Position numbers and translations under genes: made by a program. DNA of 64,000 nucleotides. It comes from JAAYZX01 sp040770645 (GTDB taxonomy: Bacteria > Actinomycetota > Thermoleophilia > RBG-16-64-13). The notes beneath the pieces are model-generated. The model was not told the DNA's origin. It ran no database searches and saw nothing but the letters and a program-made list of their open reading frames with translations. Below are positions 29,988 through 39,069 of the stretch, one piece after another. The stretch's first letter is position 1, and each line of letters opens with the position of its first letter. The stretch covers positions 1 through 64,000 of the forward strand of contig JAXGIS010000009.1 of the NCBI GenBank assembly GCA_040770645.1, in the 5' to 3' direction.

Positions 29988-32267
29988 ATGGCCGAATCGC
30001 CCTTGACTTTGGAACTCATCACCGGCCGGCCTGGGCCCGCCGGCACGGCACCGGCCGGGCTGCGGTGGGCGCCCGACGGGCGCTATCTGGCATTTCTCTG
30101 GGACGATGCCGGCAGGCAGGCGCAGGACATCTGGCTGGTGGAGCGAGAAGGGAACTCGCCTGTTTGTCTGACACGGGCCGCGGCGGAGGTGCGCGCGGCC
30201 CGTGGCGTGACCGACCTGGTTTGGGCCCCTGAATCTCACGCCGTGGTGTTTCTCTGTGGGGGAGACGTGTGGGAGGTGGCGGCGCCCGGCGGTACGCCGC
30301 GGCGCCTCACCTCGCCGGCCGGTGCGTCGCCGGCAGATAGCGAATCGGTCTCTGAAAAGACGGAGCTGGGTATCTCGCCCGACGGCCGCCTGGTTTCGTT
30401 TCTGGAGGGCGGTGATCTTTGGTTTCTGCCGCGGGCGGGCGGAGCGCCCCGGCGCGTCACGGCCATCGGCCGCCCGGCGGTGGGAGAAGTGCCCCTCGGC
30501 ACCTACTATCGCCGTGATGTCGAGATCGGCCCGGCCACGTGGGGCGGGCCTCCGTCCTATGTTTGGTCACCGGACGGTCGCTACCTGGCCGTGCACGTGG
30601 TGGATCGCAGGCAGGTGCCCACCATGGCCCTACCCTACTACTTGGGTGAGGCCGCAGTCATGAATGTCCTGCGTCGCGGGCGGCCGGGTGATGTCAATGA
30701 GTCACGCTCCATTGGCTTCTACGATGTCGAGGAGGGCACCCTGCGCCTACTCGGTCTGTCTGCAGCCACCGATACCCGCATCGTATCCTTCGCCTGGTCG
30801 CCGGCAGGGACCCTACTAATCGACCGGGAGACGGATGACGCCGTTGACCGGCATTTGCTCCTGGCCGACCCGCAGACCGGCCGCTTCACCGAGATCTGGC
30901 ACGATCATCGTGAATCCCGCATATACAATGACGTGGCTTCGGCCTGGCACGGCGACGGGCGCCGCATTCTCGTGAGCGGCGACCTCGACGACCGGTACCG
31001 TCTCTACCTATTCGATCCATCCGCGAAGCCTCAGGACGACGGAGCCCGCGGTGGTGCCCACGATGGCGCCGGCGACGTCATTCCCCGCGGTACCCACCTC
31101 ACTGCATCTGAGGAAGGCCTGTCGTCGGACTTGGTCTTCTGTGCGGGCTCTCTGCGCAGCCTCACCCCGGGGCCCCATGACGTGACCGGTCCCGGCATCC
31201 CTGTGCCGGGTGGGGCCGGCAACTCCGTGCCCGGCACTACCGACATATTGTATGTGTCCTCTGAACCTAGCCCCTACGAGCGCCACGTCTGGCGTACGGA
31301 TGAGTGGGGGGCCACCCGGGTTCGCCTCACCACACGCCCGGGCGTGCACACGCCGTTCCTCTCGCCCGATGGGCGCACGCTTGCCCTGCTTTCCACCGAC
31401 GATGCCACTCCTCCCGAGCTCTACCTCACCGACGCCGGTACTCCCGCCGAGCCGCGGCGCATCACCCATTCGCGGCCGTCGCAGTTCCGCACGGTCGCGT
31501 GGCGGGCGGCACGGTACGTCTCGTTCCCACACCGTGAGGATCGTTTCGCCATCCACGCTCGTATCCTCGAGCCTCCCCGCCTAGACCGCTCGAAGAGACA
31601 TCCGGTGATCCTCGGCAACATGTACTCGAATACCGTGCGCAATCGCTGGGAACCGCGTTTCGCAGCCCTGCAGCAGTATCTGTCTACAGAATGCGGCTAT
31701 ATCGTGGTGCAGGTGGATGTGCGCGGTAGTACCGGTTACGGCCGCGATTTCCGCGAGGCCTTCCTCATGGATTGGGGCGGCGGCGACCTGGAAGACATCC
31801 ACAGTGCTGTCGATTACCTGAAGACGCTGCCGTATGTGGACGGCGAGCGCATCGGTATATGGGGCACCAGTTACGGAGGCACGCTGACCATCTACTCGCT
31901 GCTGCGTAAACCCGGGCTATTCCGTGCGGGCGTGGCCGCGGCGCCGGCCGTGGACCCCCACTTCTTCGGCAGCGATGACGTGGCCATCTGCCGTCGGCCC
32001 CAGACTCACCCTTACACCTTCACGCGCGGAGCCCTGCAGTACGCCGCCAACCTACGCGACCACCTACTCATAATCCACGGCATGCAGGACGACGTGGTGC
32101 CGTTCCAAACATCGATGATGCTGGTCGAGGAGCTGATGCGACTGGGCAAGGACTTCGAGCTGGCCCTGGCTCCGGCGGCCACCCACGCTTGGTCACAGCG
32201 TCCGGACTACGCTCTGTATCTCATGCGACGTCTGGTGGGGCACTTCGAGCGGTATCTCAAGGAATAG
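29988..32267 (+). CDS. S9-family (prolyl oligopeptidase-like) serine peptidase
   Basis: 759 residues. The N-terminal ~480 form a beta-propeller built of WAPDGRYLAFLWDD-like WD40/PD40 repeats. The C-terminal alpha/beta-hydrolase domain has the nucleophile elbow GTSYGGTLTIYSLL near residues 626-639, the Asp in HGMQDDVVPFQTS and the His in ATHAWSQRPDY. No signal peptide, so probably cytosolic oligopeptide or acyl-peptide hydrolysis. ATG start with GAGGAGCGGGGGA upstream. Divergent from the UPF0182 gene; the 247 bases between their starts hold a CAACAG/CTGTTG hairpin near 29908. Confidence 0.9.
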   Translation: MAESPLTLELITGRPGPAGTAPAGLRWAPDGRYLAFLWDDAGRQAQDIWLVEREGNSPVCLTRAAAEVRAARGVTDLVWAPESHAVVFLCGGDVWEVAAPGGTPRRLTSPAGASPADSESVSEKTELGISPDGRLVSFLEGGDLWFLPRAGGAPRRVTAIGRPAVGEVPLGTYYRRDVEIGPATWGGPPSYVWSPDGRYLAVHVVDRRQVPTMALPYYLGEAAVMNVLRRGRPGDVNESRSIGFYDVEEGTLRLLGLSAATDTRIVSFAWSPAGTLLIDRETDDAVDRHLLLADPQTGRFTEIWHDHRESRIYNDVASAWHGDGRRILVSGDLDDRYRLYLFDPSAKPQDDGARGGAHDGAGDVIPRGTHLTASEEGLSSDLVFCAGSLRSLTPGPHDVTGPGIPVPGGAGNSVPGTTDILYVSSEPSPYERHVWRTDEWGATRVRLTTRPGVHTPFLSPDGRTLALLSTDDATPPELYLTDAGTPAEPRRITHSRPSQFRTVAWRAARYVSFPHREDRFAIHARILEPPRLDRSKRHPVILGNMYSNTVRNRWEPRFAALQQYLSTECGYIVVQVDVRGSTGYGRDFREAFLMDWGGGDLEDIHSAVDYLKTLPYVDGERIGIWGTSYGGTLTIYSLLRKPGLFRAGVAAAPAVDPHFFGSDDVAICRRPQTHPYTFTRGALQYAANLRDHLLIIHGMQDDVVPFQTSMMLVEELMRLGKDFELALAPAATHAWSQRPDYALYLMRRLVGHFERYLKE

Positions 32268-32276
32268 GCTGGGTCT

Positions 32277-32336
32277 GAGTCTGCCTGGGCGTCTCGGAGC
32301 GGAACCGAGCCTATCCGGGCAGACTCTGACGGACCA
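32277..32336. terminator. Bidirectional terminator between convergent genes
   Basis: GAGTCTGCC (32277-32285) pairs with GGCAGACTC (32328-32336); a CTCGG/CCGAG stem lies inside the loop. It sits between the S9 peptidase stop and the 3' end of the MFS gene and overlaps the last codons of the latter. Confidence 0.6.
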
Positions 32337-33546
32337 CTGATCTCCGGGCGCGCATACCCAGGATCGTGAACAGCCCCGTGCCGATCAGGCAGACGACGGC
32401 CCCGCCCAGCCAAATGGCGCGGGGCGCGATGGCGTCGCTCAGCATGCCCCCGAATACCGGACCTATGCCCGAGGCCATCTGCCACGACAGACCGTAGATG
32501 CTCATGTAGCGCCCTCGCATGTCCGGAGGGGCCATGCTGGCCACGAGGGCGGAAGTGGTGGGGACCAGCAGCAACTCACCGCAGGTCATAACGAACATGC
32601 TGGCTAAGAAAGGGAAGAAACTGCTGCCCAGGGCTACGCTTCCCACGCCCACTGGATAGAGGAGCGTGCCGACGGCCAGTACGTCAAACGGCGGGAAGCG
32701 CCGCGAGACCCGGGTCACTGCCACCTGGAACAACACCACCATCCCGGCATTCGCGGCCATGATGAGACCGTAATCGCTCTCGGGCATGCCGAACTGGGTC
32801 TTGGCGTACACGGCCAACAGCACGAAGATCAGTGAGGCGCCTATGGTGGCGAGCGTGAACCCGGCGAAGGTGGCCATGAAGGGGCGGTCGCCAAGGACCC
32901 GGAGATAGCCGCCCAACTTCTCGCCGGCGGGAGGGCGGTCAGCGTCTTCCTTGGGCTTGGTCTCTCGTACGAAGAGCAGAGTCAAGAGGCTGTACAGGAG
33001 AAGGCCGGATGCAGCGCACAAGAAAATGATGGTGTAAGAACGAGTGGCCAGGAAGCCGCCCAAGGTAGGGCCGATGGCCACACCCACGTTGTTGCCCATG
33101 CGCAACAGCGCGTAAGCATCCACCCTTTTGGGTTCCGGGATAAGGTCGGCTACCATCGCATCCACCCCCACCCGGTAGATGGGGCTCACAAAGCCGCCTG
33201 CAGCCATGAGGATCACGAATATCCAAAGGGAGTTGGCGAAGCCGAAGAAGGCGTACACCACACCGTGAAGAGCCATCCCCACGATCATGACCCCTCGGCG
33301 GCCCACACGGTCGGTCAGGGTCCCGGCGGCAAACGAGGCCACCACGGAGAAGGCCGCGTTGATGGTCAGCAGGCTCCCAACTGCGGTGAGCGGTAGTCGC
33401 AGTCGCTCGGCCGCGTAGACCATCATGAACGGCCAGATCATGCTCAGCCCCACGGCGCTCACCAGATTGCCGCTGAACACCAGCCAGAATTGACTTGGGT
33501 ACAAGCCGGGGAGGCGGGACAGGCGTCGGATGAAGGCATCCTCCAT
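32311..33546 (-). CDS. MFS transporter
   Basis: 411 residues from ATG 33546 (EDAFIRRLSRLPG), with about 12 hydrophobic segments. The motif-A loop GTLTDRVGRRGVMIVGM between TM2 and TM3 is clear, and a long charged central loop (RETKPKEDADRPPAGEK) separates the two six-helix halves. Resembles drug/multidrug efflux MFS proteins of the MdtG/Bmr kind; substrate cannot be read from sequence. The nearest upstream gene on the same strand is the SHOCT protein. Confidence 0.88.
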   Translation of the reverse strand: MEDAFIRRLSRLPGLYPSQFWLVFSGNLVSAVGLSMIWPFMMVYAAERLRLPLTAVGSLLTINAAFSVVASFAAGTLTDRVGRRGVMIVGMALHGVVYAFFGFANSLWIFVILMAAGGFVSPIYRVGVDAMVADLIPEPKRVDAYALLRMGNNVGVAIGPTLGGFLATRSYTIIFLCAASGLLLYSLLTLLFVRETKPKEDADRPPAGEKLGGYLRVLGDRPFMATFAGFTLATIGASLIFVLLAVYAKTQFGMPESDYGLIMAANAGMVVLFQVAVTRVSRRFPPFDVLAVGTLLYPVGVGSVALGSSFFPFLASMFVMTCGELLLVPTTSALVASMAPPDMRGRYMSIYGLSWQMASGIGPVFGGMLSDAIAPRAIWLGGAVVCLIGTGLFTILGMRARRSVVRQSLPG

Positions 33547-33681
33547 TCGGTCAGGGGTCAACCCATTGTGGGTAACCACATGGTGAAGCAACAGAAACTA
33601 GTGGGGAGGATAGCCCCTCGTGGTCGCGTCGGCACGAGTGCAGGCCGCGGAGCCCCGAGGCGACGCCGGCCCCAGGCGACG

Positions 33682-33975
33682 TTAACTGGTCAGATCCGCT
33701 TTTTTCTGCAGGAACTCTTCGCGATCGATCTCGCCGCGGGCGTACCGTTCTTCCACTACGCGCAGCGCATCGGTCTTCGGTGTCATCGGTGGAGCACTGT
33801 CTCCCGGCCGGCCCCAAGTGGCGGAATCCTGAGGCGCTGACGGCTCGCGGCGGCTCACCAAATATCTCACCAAGAGCACCACGCACACGATGACCGCAAT
33901 CCAGAACAGGCCTATCAATAGCGCGGCCAACCCTCCCCACACACCCACGTGCCCAAAAGGACCATCCCACCACAT
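33682..33975 (-). CDS. Small membrane protein with SHOCT domain
   Basis: 97 residues: one N-terminal transmembrane helix (ALLIGLFWIAVIVCVVLLVR), a Pro/Ser-rich linker and a C-terminal SHOCT motif LRVVEERYARGEIDREEFLQ. SHOCT motifs are short helical oligomerisation modules found at the end of many small membrane proteins. A perfect GGAGGTGA ribosome-binding site lies nine bases before the ATG, inside an inverted repeat GGTGAC-GT-GTCACC (33976-33989) that could hide it or act as an operator. Confidence 0.85.
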   Translation of the reverse strand: MWWDGPFGHVGVWGGLAALLIGLFWIAVIVCVVLLVRYLVSRREPSAPQDSATWGRPGDSAPPMTPKTDALRVVEERYARGEIDREEFLQKKADLTS

Positions 33976-34026
33976 GGTGACGTGTCACCTCCAGTACCTT
34001 CCGGGCTCGAGCACCCGGGCGCGGTG

Positions 34027-34055
34027 TTGACCACATGCCGACATAATTGTACTCT
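34027..34055 (+). promoter_or_regulatory. Candidate hisD promoter
   Basis: -35 TTGACC (34027-34032), 17-base spacer, -10 TACTCT (34050-34055), 105 bases before the hisD GTG. Confidence 0.45.
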
Positions 34056-34160
34056 GCAGCGCAGCCGCAGTGGAAGCGCAACGCTACCGTGCGCATCGGG
34101 GCGCAACCCCCGCCAACCTGTCCAGAGACCGAGCTTCTGTCTGTTTGCGGAGGGCCCGCC

Positions 34161-35452
34161 GTGTTGATCCAACCTCTCTCCCTGTCGTCGGTTAGTGCCG
34201 CTGTGGCGGCGATTCGTCCTCCTCAGGCCCAAAACGAGGAGATTGCGCGAGTGGTGGCCTCCATCCTCGCCGATGTGCGCACCCAAGGCGACGAGGCCCT
34301 GGTTAGGTTGACCGCTCGGCTGGATTGGCCCGGTGCGGCTGTCGGTGGGCTACGTGTGCCCCCGGGGGAGTTGCGGTCGGCCTTCGACCGGCTGAACCCC
34401 GAGTTGCGCGCGGCGCTGGAGTTGGCTCGGGACAACTGCACCTGGTTCCACCGGCATGAGCTCGTCCGAGACTGGGAGGGTACGGGCGCGCAAGGCCAGC
34501 GCCTCGGCATCCGCCACAGGCCGGTGCGCCGGGCGGGTCTTTATGTCCCGGGCGGGCTGGGTTCCTACGCCTCATCGGTAATCATGAACGTGGCGCCGGC
34601 GCAGGTGGCCGGGGTGAGGAGTTGGCCATCTGCACTCCGCCGGGCAGGGATGGGGCGGTCAACGAATCGGTGTTGGCGGCCGCATACCTCTTGGGTGTAG
34701 AGGAGGTCTATCGCCTGGGAGGGGCTCAGGCCGTGGGCGCACTTGCCTACGGCACGGCCACGGTTCCGCGCGTGGACGTCATCTGTGGTCCGAGCAACGC
34801 CTACGTCAACGAGGCCAAGCGGCAGGTCTTCGGGGTGGTGGGGATCGACAGTCTGGCGGGGCCGAGTGAGGTGTTGGTCATCGCCGATCATACTGCCCGC
34901 CCTGAATGGGTGGCGGCGGACCTTCTGGCACAGGAGGAACACGGAAGTGGTGCGGAGGCCGTGCTGGTGGGTGCCTCGGCCGAGTTGTGCACGGAGGTGA
35001 AGAAGTGCATCACTCTCCTGCGCGCCGACGCCGGCGCACCCCAGGTCGAAGGGGCGGGCCGTCTCTTCGCCTTCTACCCCGAGTCTCCCCAAGACTTCAC
35101 TGCGGTGGCCACTGCTTTCGCCGACGAATACGCGCCGGAGCACCTCGAGATACACCTGGATCAGCCCCGTGTTCTTCTGGAGAGTCTACACAGTGCCGGT
35201 GCCATCTTTCTCGGGCATCACACCCCCACCGCCTACGGCGACTACGTAGCCGGTTCCAACCACGTTTTACCCACGGGAGGATCCGCTCGGTTCGCGTCCG
35301 CCCTAGGGGTGCAAACCTTCATGCGTCGGCAGTCCGTCATCGAATTGAGTCCACATGCCGCTAGGACATTGGCTCCGCCATTGGCCAGGTTGGCGGAGAG
35401 CGAGGGCTTCGCGTTCCACAAACACTCTGCGGAGTCCCGTGCCCGAGGCTGA
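34161..35452 (+). CDS. hisD: Histidinol dehydrogenase (one frameshift)
   Basis: Zn/NAD enzyme oxidising L-histidinol to histidine. GTG 34161 with GCGGAGGG upstream. The first frame carries RRAGLYVPGGLGSYASSVIM, the second ELAICTPPGRDGAVNESVLA, GGAQAVGALAYGTATVPRVD, GPSNAYVNEAKRQVFG, GPSEVLVIAD, the catalytic EYAPEHLEI and SNHVLPTGGSARF. One base is missing near 34617 (GVRS against GVEELAIC). Joined length ~430, the family norm. The MFS gene starts inside its last codons (GTG 35439). The his genes continue after it, with hisC not in the window. Confidence 0.93.
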
Positions 35453-36854
35453 ACCCGGACCCGGTACCATCGGCCCGGGGTCCGACCCGGAAAAATGCCC
35501 GGCGTCTTTCGCCCGTGGGAGGGCGACCTACGGCGACTCCACATGTTCCGCGGGCGGTTCCACGGGCACTCGTAGCCTGCGCGATCGGCTGCAACTGGCC
35601 ACCATCGCCGGAGCACTCTTCGTGGTGTGGACGGGATTCGGTGCCGTCCTTCCGTATCTACCGGTCTTCCTGCGCGAAGAGGCCCACGCTTCGGTTTCGC
35701 TCATTGGCTTGGTGGCCGCAGCGTACTATTTGGGAGTAGTATCCTTTGCAGGGCTGTTCGGGCTGGCTAGTGATCGCATCGGACGCAAACCGCTCTTGGT
35801 GGTGGGAGTATGTCTCTACGCCACCGCCACTCTGCTCTTCATCACCACCACTCATCCCGGCTGGTTCGTCCTATTCCGGTTCTTGGAGGGAGTGGGGGCC
35901 GCGGCCGTCTATCCGGCCGGCATGGCTTTCGTAGCCGATATCAGCACCGACGCCAATAGAAGCCGGTCGTTCGGGTGGCTGACATCGGCGCAGTTCGCCG
36001 GATTGGTGGCCGGACCGGCTTTGGCGGTACCGCTCTACGCGCTGGGGGGAGGTCAGGGGCGTTGGGCCTTCTACTCCATCTTTCTCTTCGGCAGTTGCCT
36101 CTCGTGGCTGGTAGCCGTTGCCCTGGCGCTCGTTCTCAAAGAGCCGGCACGCGTGGCTCGGGCCCGTCGGATCCGACGGACCGACAAAATGCCTGTGCGG
36201 CGGATCGTCAGCGCGCCCATCGTCGCCTTCTTGGTGGTGGCTGCCACCTCCAACTTCACCATGGGAGCCTTCGAGGTGGTCTGGAGTCTCTGGTTGCGCT
36301 CGCTGGGGGCCTCTATGAGCTTCGTGGGCGCCACTTGGGTGGCGTTCAGCCTGCCCATGTTGTTGTCGTTTGTGGGCGGGCGGCTGGCCGATCGTCACAG
36401 TCGCTTCTTTCTCATGTTCCTGGGTTTCGGTATGTCGGCGGTGGCGTGGATCACTTACGGTCTGGTGCAACTGCTGCCCTTCTTGCTCATCATGAACGCG
36501 GTGGAAGGCCTCTCCATAGCGCTGGCTTATCCGGCCAAGGCGGCCTTCCTGGTACAGGTCAGCCCCCGGGCGTTCGTGGGCACGGTCCAAGGGATGGAGT
36601 CTACGGCGGGCCAGTTTGCCGGGTTGGCCGGCACAATAATTGCGCCCGTGGTGTACGAGCGACTGGGGGGCCTGATCATGACTGTCGGCGGCGTGCTCTC
36701 TTTGATAGGGCTGACGGCGGTGGCGCCGACCCTACGCAGGGAGTGGCGCCGCCTGACTGAGGAGAAGAGGGTGGCTATGGTGGTGGAAGCCGAGATGAGG
36801 GCTCCGCTCACGGAAAGGGGTGGAGAAGGAGGCGGGGAGAGGGTATCGGCCTGA
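35439..36854 (+). CDS. MFS transporter overlapping hisD
   Basis: 471 residues from GTG 35439, overlapping the hisD stop by 14 bases. A ~45-residue soluble N terminus precedes about 12 transmembrane segments (first ATIAGALFVVWTGFGAVLPYL), with motif A GLASDRIGRKPLLVVGV and the family-typical AVYPAGMAFVADI. Its tail (EMRAPLTERGGEGGG) is charged and disordered. Position inside the his cluster suggests co-expression, but substrate is unknown. Two copies of GAGTTGCAGCCCGCC follow the stop (36852-36902). Confidence 0.88.
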   Translation: MPEAEPGPGTIGPGSDPEKCPASFARGRATYGDSTCSAGGSTGTRSLRDRLQLATIAGALFVVWTGFGAVLPYLPVFLREEAHASVSLIGLVAAAYYLGVVSFAGLFGLASDRIGRKPLLVVGVCLYATATLLFITTTHPGWFVLFRFLEGVGAAAVYPAGMAFVADISTDANRSRSFGWLTSAQFAGLVAGPALAVPLYALGGGQGRWAFYSIFLFGSCLSWLVAVALALVLKEPARVARARRIRRTDKMPVRRIVSAPIVAFLVVAATSNFTMGAFEVVWSLWLRSLGASMSFVGATWVAFSLPMLLSFVGGRLADRHSRFFLMFLGFGMSAVAWITYGLVQLLPFLLIMNAVEGLSIALAYPAKAAFLVQVSPRAFVGTVQGMESTAGQFAGLAGTIIAPVVYERLGGLIMTVGGVLSLIGLTAVAPTLRREWRRLTEEKRVAMVVEAEMRAPLTERGGEGGGERVSA

Positions 36855-37023
36855 GTTGCAGCCCGCCCTTCCCTTACGAGTTGCAGCCCGCCTCTCTGAT
36901 GGCTCGATCTCACCCACCGCTGCCCATGGAGACACGGTTTGCGTGTGGCCTCTGCGGGACGTAGGTCGGTTGGCTCAAGGTGCTGTGCTATCCTCGCACC
37001 GGCACGGGGAGGGGTATAAAGTC

Positions 37024-37647
37024 ATGGAAATGCATTCCGTTGGTGATTCGGGCATGGGTGGTCGTCGCGCGCGTGTGGAGCGGCGTACGGCCGAAACAGA
37101 CATCGTATTGGAGTTGGCCCTCGACGGCACAGGTGCCGCCCACATTGACACGGGCGTTGGGTTCTTCAACCACATGTTGACATTGCTTGCTCGCCACGGG
37201 ATGGTGGATTTGAGCGTGGTGGCACGGGGGGATTTGGACACCGGCGCGCATCACACCGTGGAAGATGTGGGGATATGCCTGGGGCGGGCCCTGGGTGAGG
37301 CTCTGGGTGACAAGGCCGGTATCCGGCGCTATGGGGATGCCTTCGTGCCCATGGATGAGTCTCTGGCTCACGTGGCTCTGGATGTGAGTGGCCGGCCGTT
37401 TCTGGCGTGGGAGGTGGAGTTGCTCCCGTCAACCGTGATCGGGGGCTTCAGCACCGACCTCACCATCGAGTTCTTCCGGGCCGTGGTGGCCAACGCCCGG
37501 TTGACGGCGCACGTTCGTCTGCTCGCGGGCGCCAATCCGCATCACATGGTGGAGGCTTTGTTCAAAGCCTTCGCCCGGGCCCTTGAGCAGGCGGTGGATC
37601 TGGACCCACGTCGCCCAGGCATTCCGTCCACCAAAGGCATACTCTAG
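37024..37647 (+). CDS. hisB: Imidazoleglycerol-phosphate dehydratase
   Basis: Mn-dependent dehydratase of histidine synthesis; 207 residues, monofunctional type. Motifs: RRTAETDIVLELALDGTG, the metal-ligand repeats GVGFFNHMLTLLARHG and DLDTGAHHTVEDVGICLG, and ANPHHMVEALFKAFARAL, ending in the usual GIPSTKGIL. The ATG at 37024 follows GGGGAGGGG; the longer upstream in-frame stretch has no conserved sequence. hisH starts 36 bases after the stop. Confidence 0.96.
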   Translation: MEMHSVGDSGMGGRRARVERRTAETDIVLELALDGTGAAHIDTGVGFFNHMLTLLARHGMVDLSVVARGDLDTGAHHTVEDVGICLGRALGEALGDKAGIRRYGDAFVPMDESLAHVALDVSGRPFLAWEVELLPSTVIGGFSTDLTIEFFRAVVANARLTAHVRLLAGANPHHMVEALFKAFARALEQAVDLDPRRPGIPSTKGIL

Positions 37648-37683
37648 CGCGAACGGGGCGGATCCCGGCTCGTTCAATCGTAG

Positions 37684-38319
37684 ATGGCGGCATCGCTTTA
37701 CATAGTCGACTATGGCTCGGATGACCTGCGTGCCGTAAAGGAAGCCTTCGCCCAGGTGAGAGCGGCCGGCGAAATCGGTTTCGAGCCTCACAGGCTGCGC
37801 AGCGCCGCCGGGTTGGTCCTTGCCGGGGAGGGGGTATTTGGCCCGGCCATGGGCGAGTTGGAACGGCGGGGGTTGGCAGAAGCCATCCAAGACCGCGTGC
37901 AACAGGGCGTGCCGTTACTCGGGGTAGGCTTGGGTTTGCAGTTGCTGTTCGATGGCAGCGAGGAAAGCCCCGGCGTTGCGGGCTTGGGCCTGCTTCGCGG
38001 TGACGTGCGTTTCCTCCCCCCTGTCGTTGAGGCGCCGCATGTGGGGTGGGGGCGGATTGAGATCGCCAAGGACTCTGATCTCCTCCAAGATGTGCCGAGC
38101 GGTTCTGCCTTCTACTTCGTTCATAGTTGTGTAGGGGTGCCCAGACGGCCCCAGGACGTCCTGACGTTCACTGAATACGGTGTGGGTTTTGTCTCGGGTG
38201 TGGAGCGGGATAATATCGCGGCGTTTCAGTTCCACCCCGAGAGGTCGGGTACGCTGGGCGTGAAGATCTACCGGAACTTCGCCCGGTGTGTTGGGTTGGA
38301 AGGGGAGAGGGGATCATGA
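37684..38319 (+). CDS. hisH: HisH-like subunit lacking the glutaminase cysteine
   Basis: Class-I glutamine amidotransferase fold that normally feeds ammonia to HisF in imidazole-glycerol-phosphate synthase. 211 residues, uninterrupted, in the right place between hisB and hisA. The strand expected as GxCLGMQLLF reads LLGVGLGLQLLF, so the nucleophile Cys is Gly (codon GGC). The oxyanion segment PGVG reads AGEG (LVLAGEGVFG), and the N-terminal GMGN-type loop is GSDD. The His/Glu pair is kept (FQFHPERSG), as are SEESPGVAGLGL and YFVHS. It is therefore probably unable to hydrolyse glutamine. The stop overlaps the hisA ATG. Confidence 0.85.
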   Translation: MAASLYIVDYGSDDLRAVKEAFAQVRAAGEIGFEPHRLRSAAGLVLAGEGVFGPAMGELERRGLAEAIQDRVQQGVPLLGVGLGLQLLFDGSEESPGVAGLGLLRGDVRFLPPVVEAPHVGWGRIEIAKDSDLLQDVPSGSAFYFVHSCVGVPRRPQDVLTFTEYGVGFVSGVERDNIAAFQFHPERSGTLGVKIYRNFARCVGLEGERGS

Positions 38320-39044
38320 GGCTGTTTCCGGCAATTGACATCCAGGGAGGGCGTTGCGTACGCCTGCGGCAGGGCGATTTCGCGGACAGCACTGTGTTCA
38401 GCAACGATCCGGTTGAGGTGGCCAGGCGCTGGCAGGAGCAGGGGGCCCGGCATCTGCATGTGGTGGACCTAGATGGTGCCCGGCTGGGATCTCCCCAGAA
38501 CTTCGATGTGGTGCGTGCTCTGGCGGAGGCAGTGGACATCCCCGTGCAGTTGGGTGGCGGCATCCGCACCGTGGAGGCCTTGGAGCTCATCTCCGGTTCC
38601 CGGGTGGCCCGGGTCATAGTGGGGACGGGCGCCATTGGGGATGAGACGTTCTTGCACGAAGCGCTGCAGGTTTGGGGGGCAAGTCTGATCGTGGCGGTGG
38701 ATGCTGAGGAGGGTTTCATCACCACTCACGGATGGCAGAAGCGCACCCTCGTGCCCGTGGCCCAGTTGGCCGCCCAGTTGGCGGCGTTGGGTGTGAAAGA
38801 AGTGCTGTACACGGACGTATCGCGCGACGGTATGATGCGTGGAATGAATATCAACGCATATGAAGAGCTGGGTCGCCAAACCACTCTCGAGATTATCGCT
38901 TCGGGGGGCGTGACTACCTTGGAAGACCTGCGCGCGGTCAAGGCGCTGGAGTCACTGGGCGTCACCGGGGTCATCGCCGGTCGGGCCCTCTACGAAGGGG
39001 CTTTCACACTAGCCGAAGCGCTGGCCGTGGTGGGCACGGATTGA
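38316..39044 (+). CDS. hisA: Phosphoribosylformimino-AICAR-ribotide isomerase
   Basis: TIM-barrel Amadori isomerase of histidine synthesis; 242 residues, full length. RLFPAIDIQGGRCVRLRQGD at the N terminus, the first catalytic Asp in AIDIQ, DGARLGSP, QLGGGIRT, the second catalytic Asp in YTDVSRDGMMRG and the phosphate loops ASGGV and GVIAGRALYEG are all present. Trp/Val of the substrate loop (FITTHGWQK) supports HisA rather than HisF. ATG overlaps the hisH TGA. In actinobacteria HisA can be the bifunctional PriA; trp genes are not seen here, so this cannot be settled. Confidence 0.93.
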   Translation: MRLFPAIDIQGGRCVRLRQGDFADSTVFSNDPVEVARRWQEQGARHLHVVDLDGARLGSPQNFDVVRALAEAVDIPVQLGGGIRTVEALELISGSRVARVIVGTGAIGDETFLHEALQVWGASLIVAVDAEEGFITTHGWQKRTLVPVAQLAAQLAALGVKEVLYTDVSRDGMMRGMNINAYEELGRQTTLEIIASGGVTTLEDLRAVKALESLGVTGVIAGRALYEGAFTLAEALAVVGTD

Positions 39045-39069
39045 CCGGGTTGGGCGTCTCCTTCAGGCT

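Noticed and set aside
36852..36902. Tandem copies of GAGTTGCAGCCCGCC after the second MFS gene
   Set aside because: Only two copies with no hairpin or gene association; too little to annotate.
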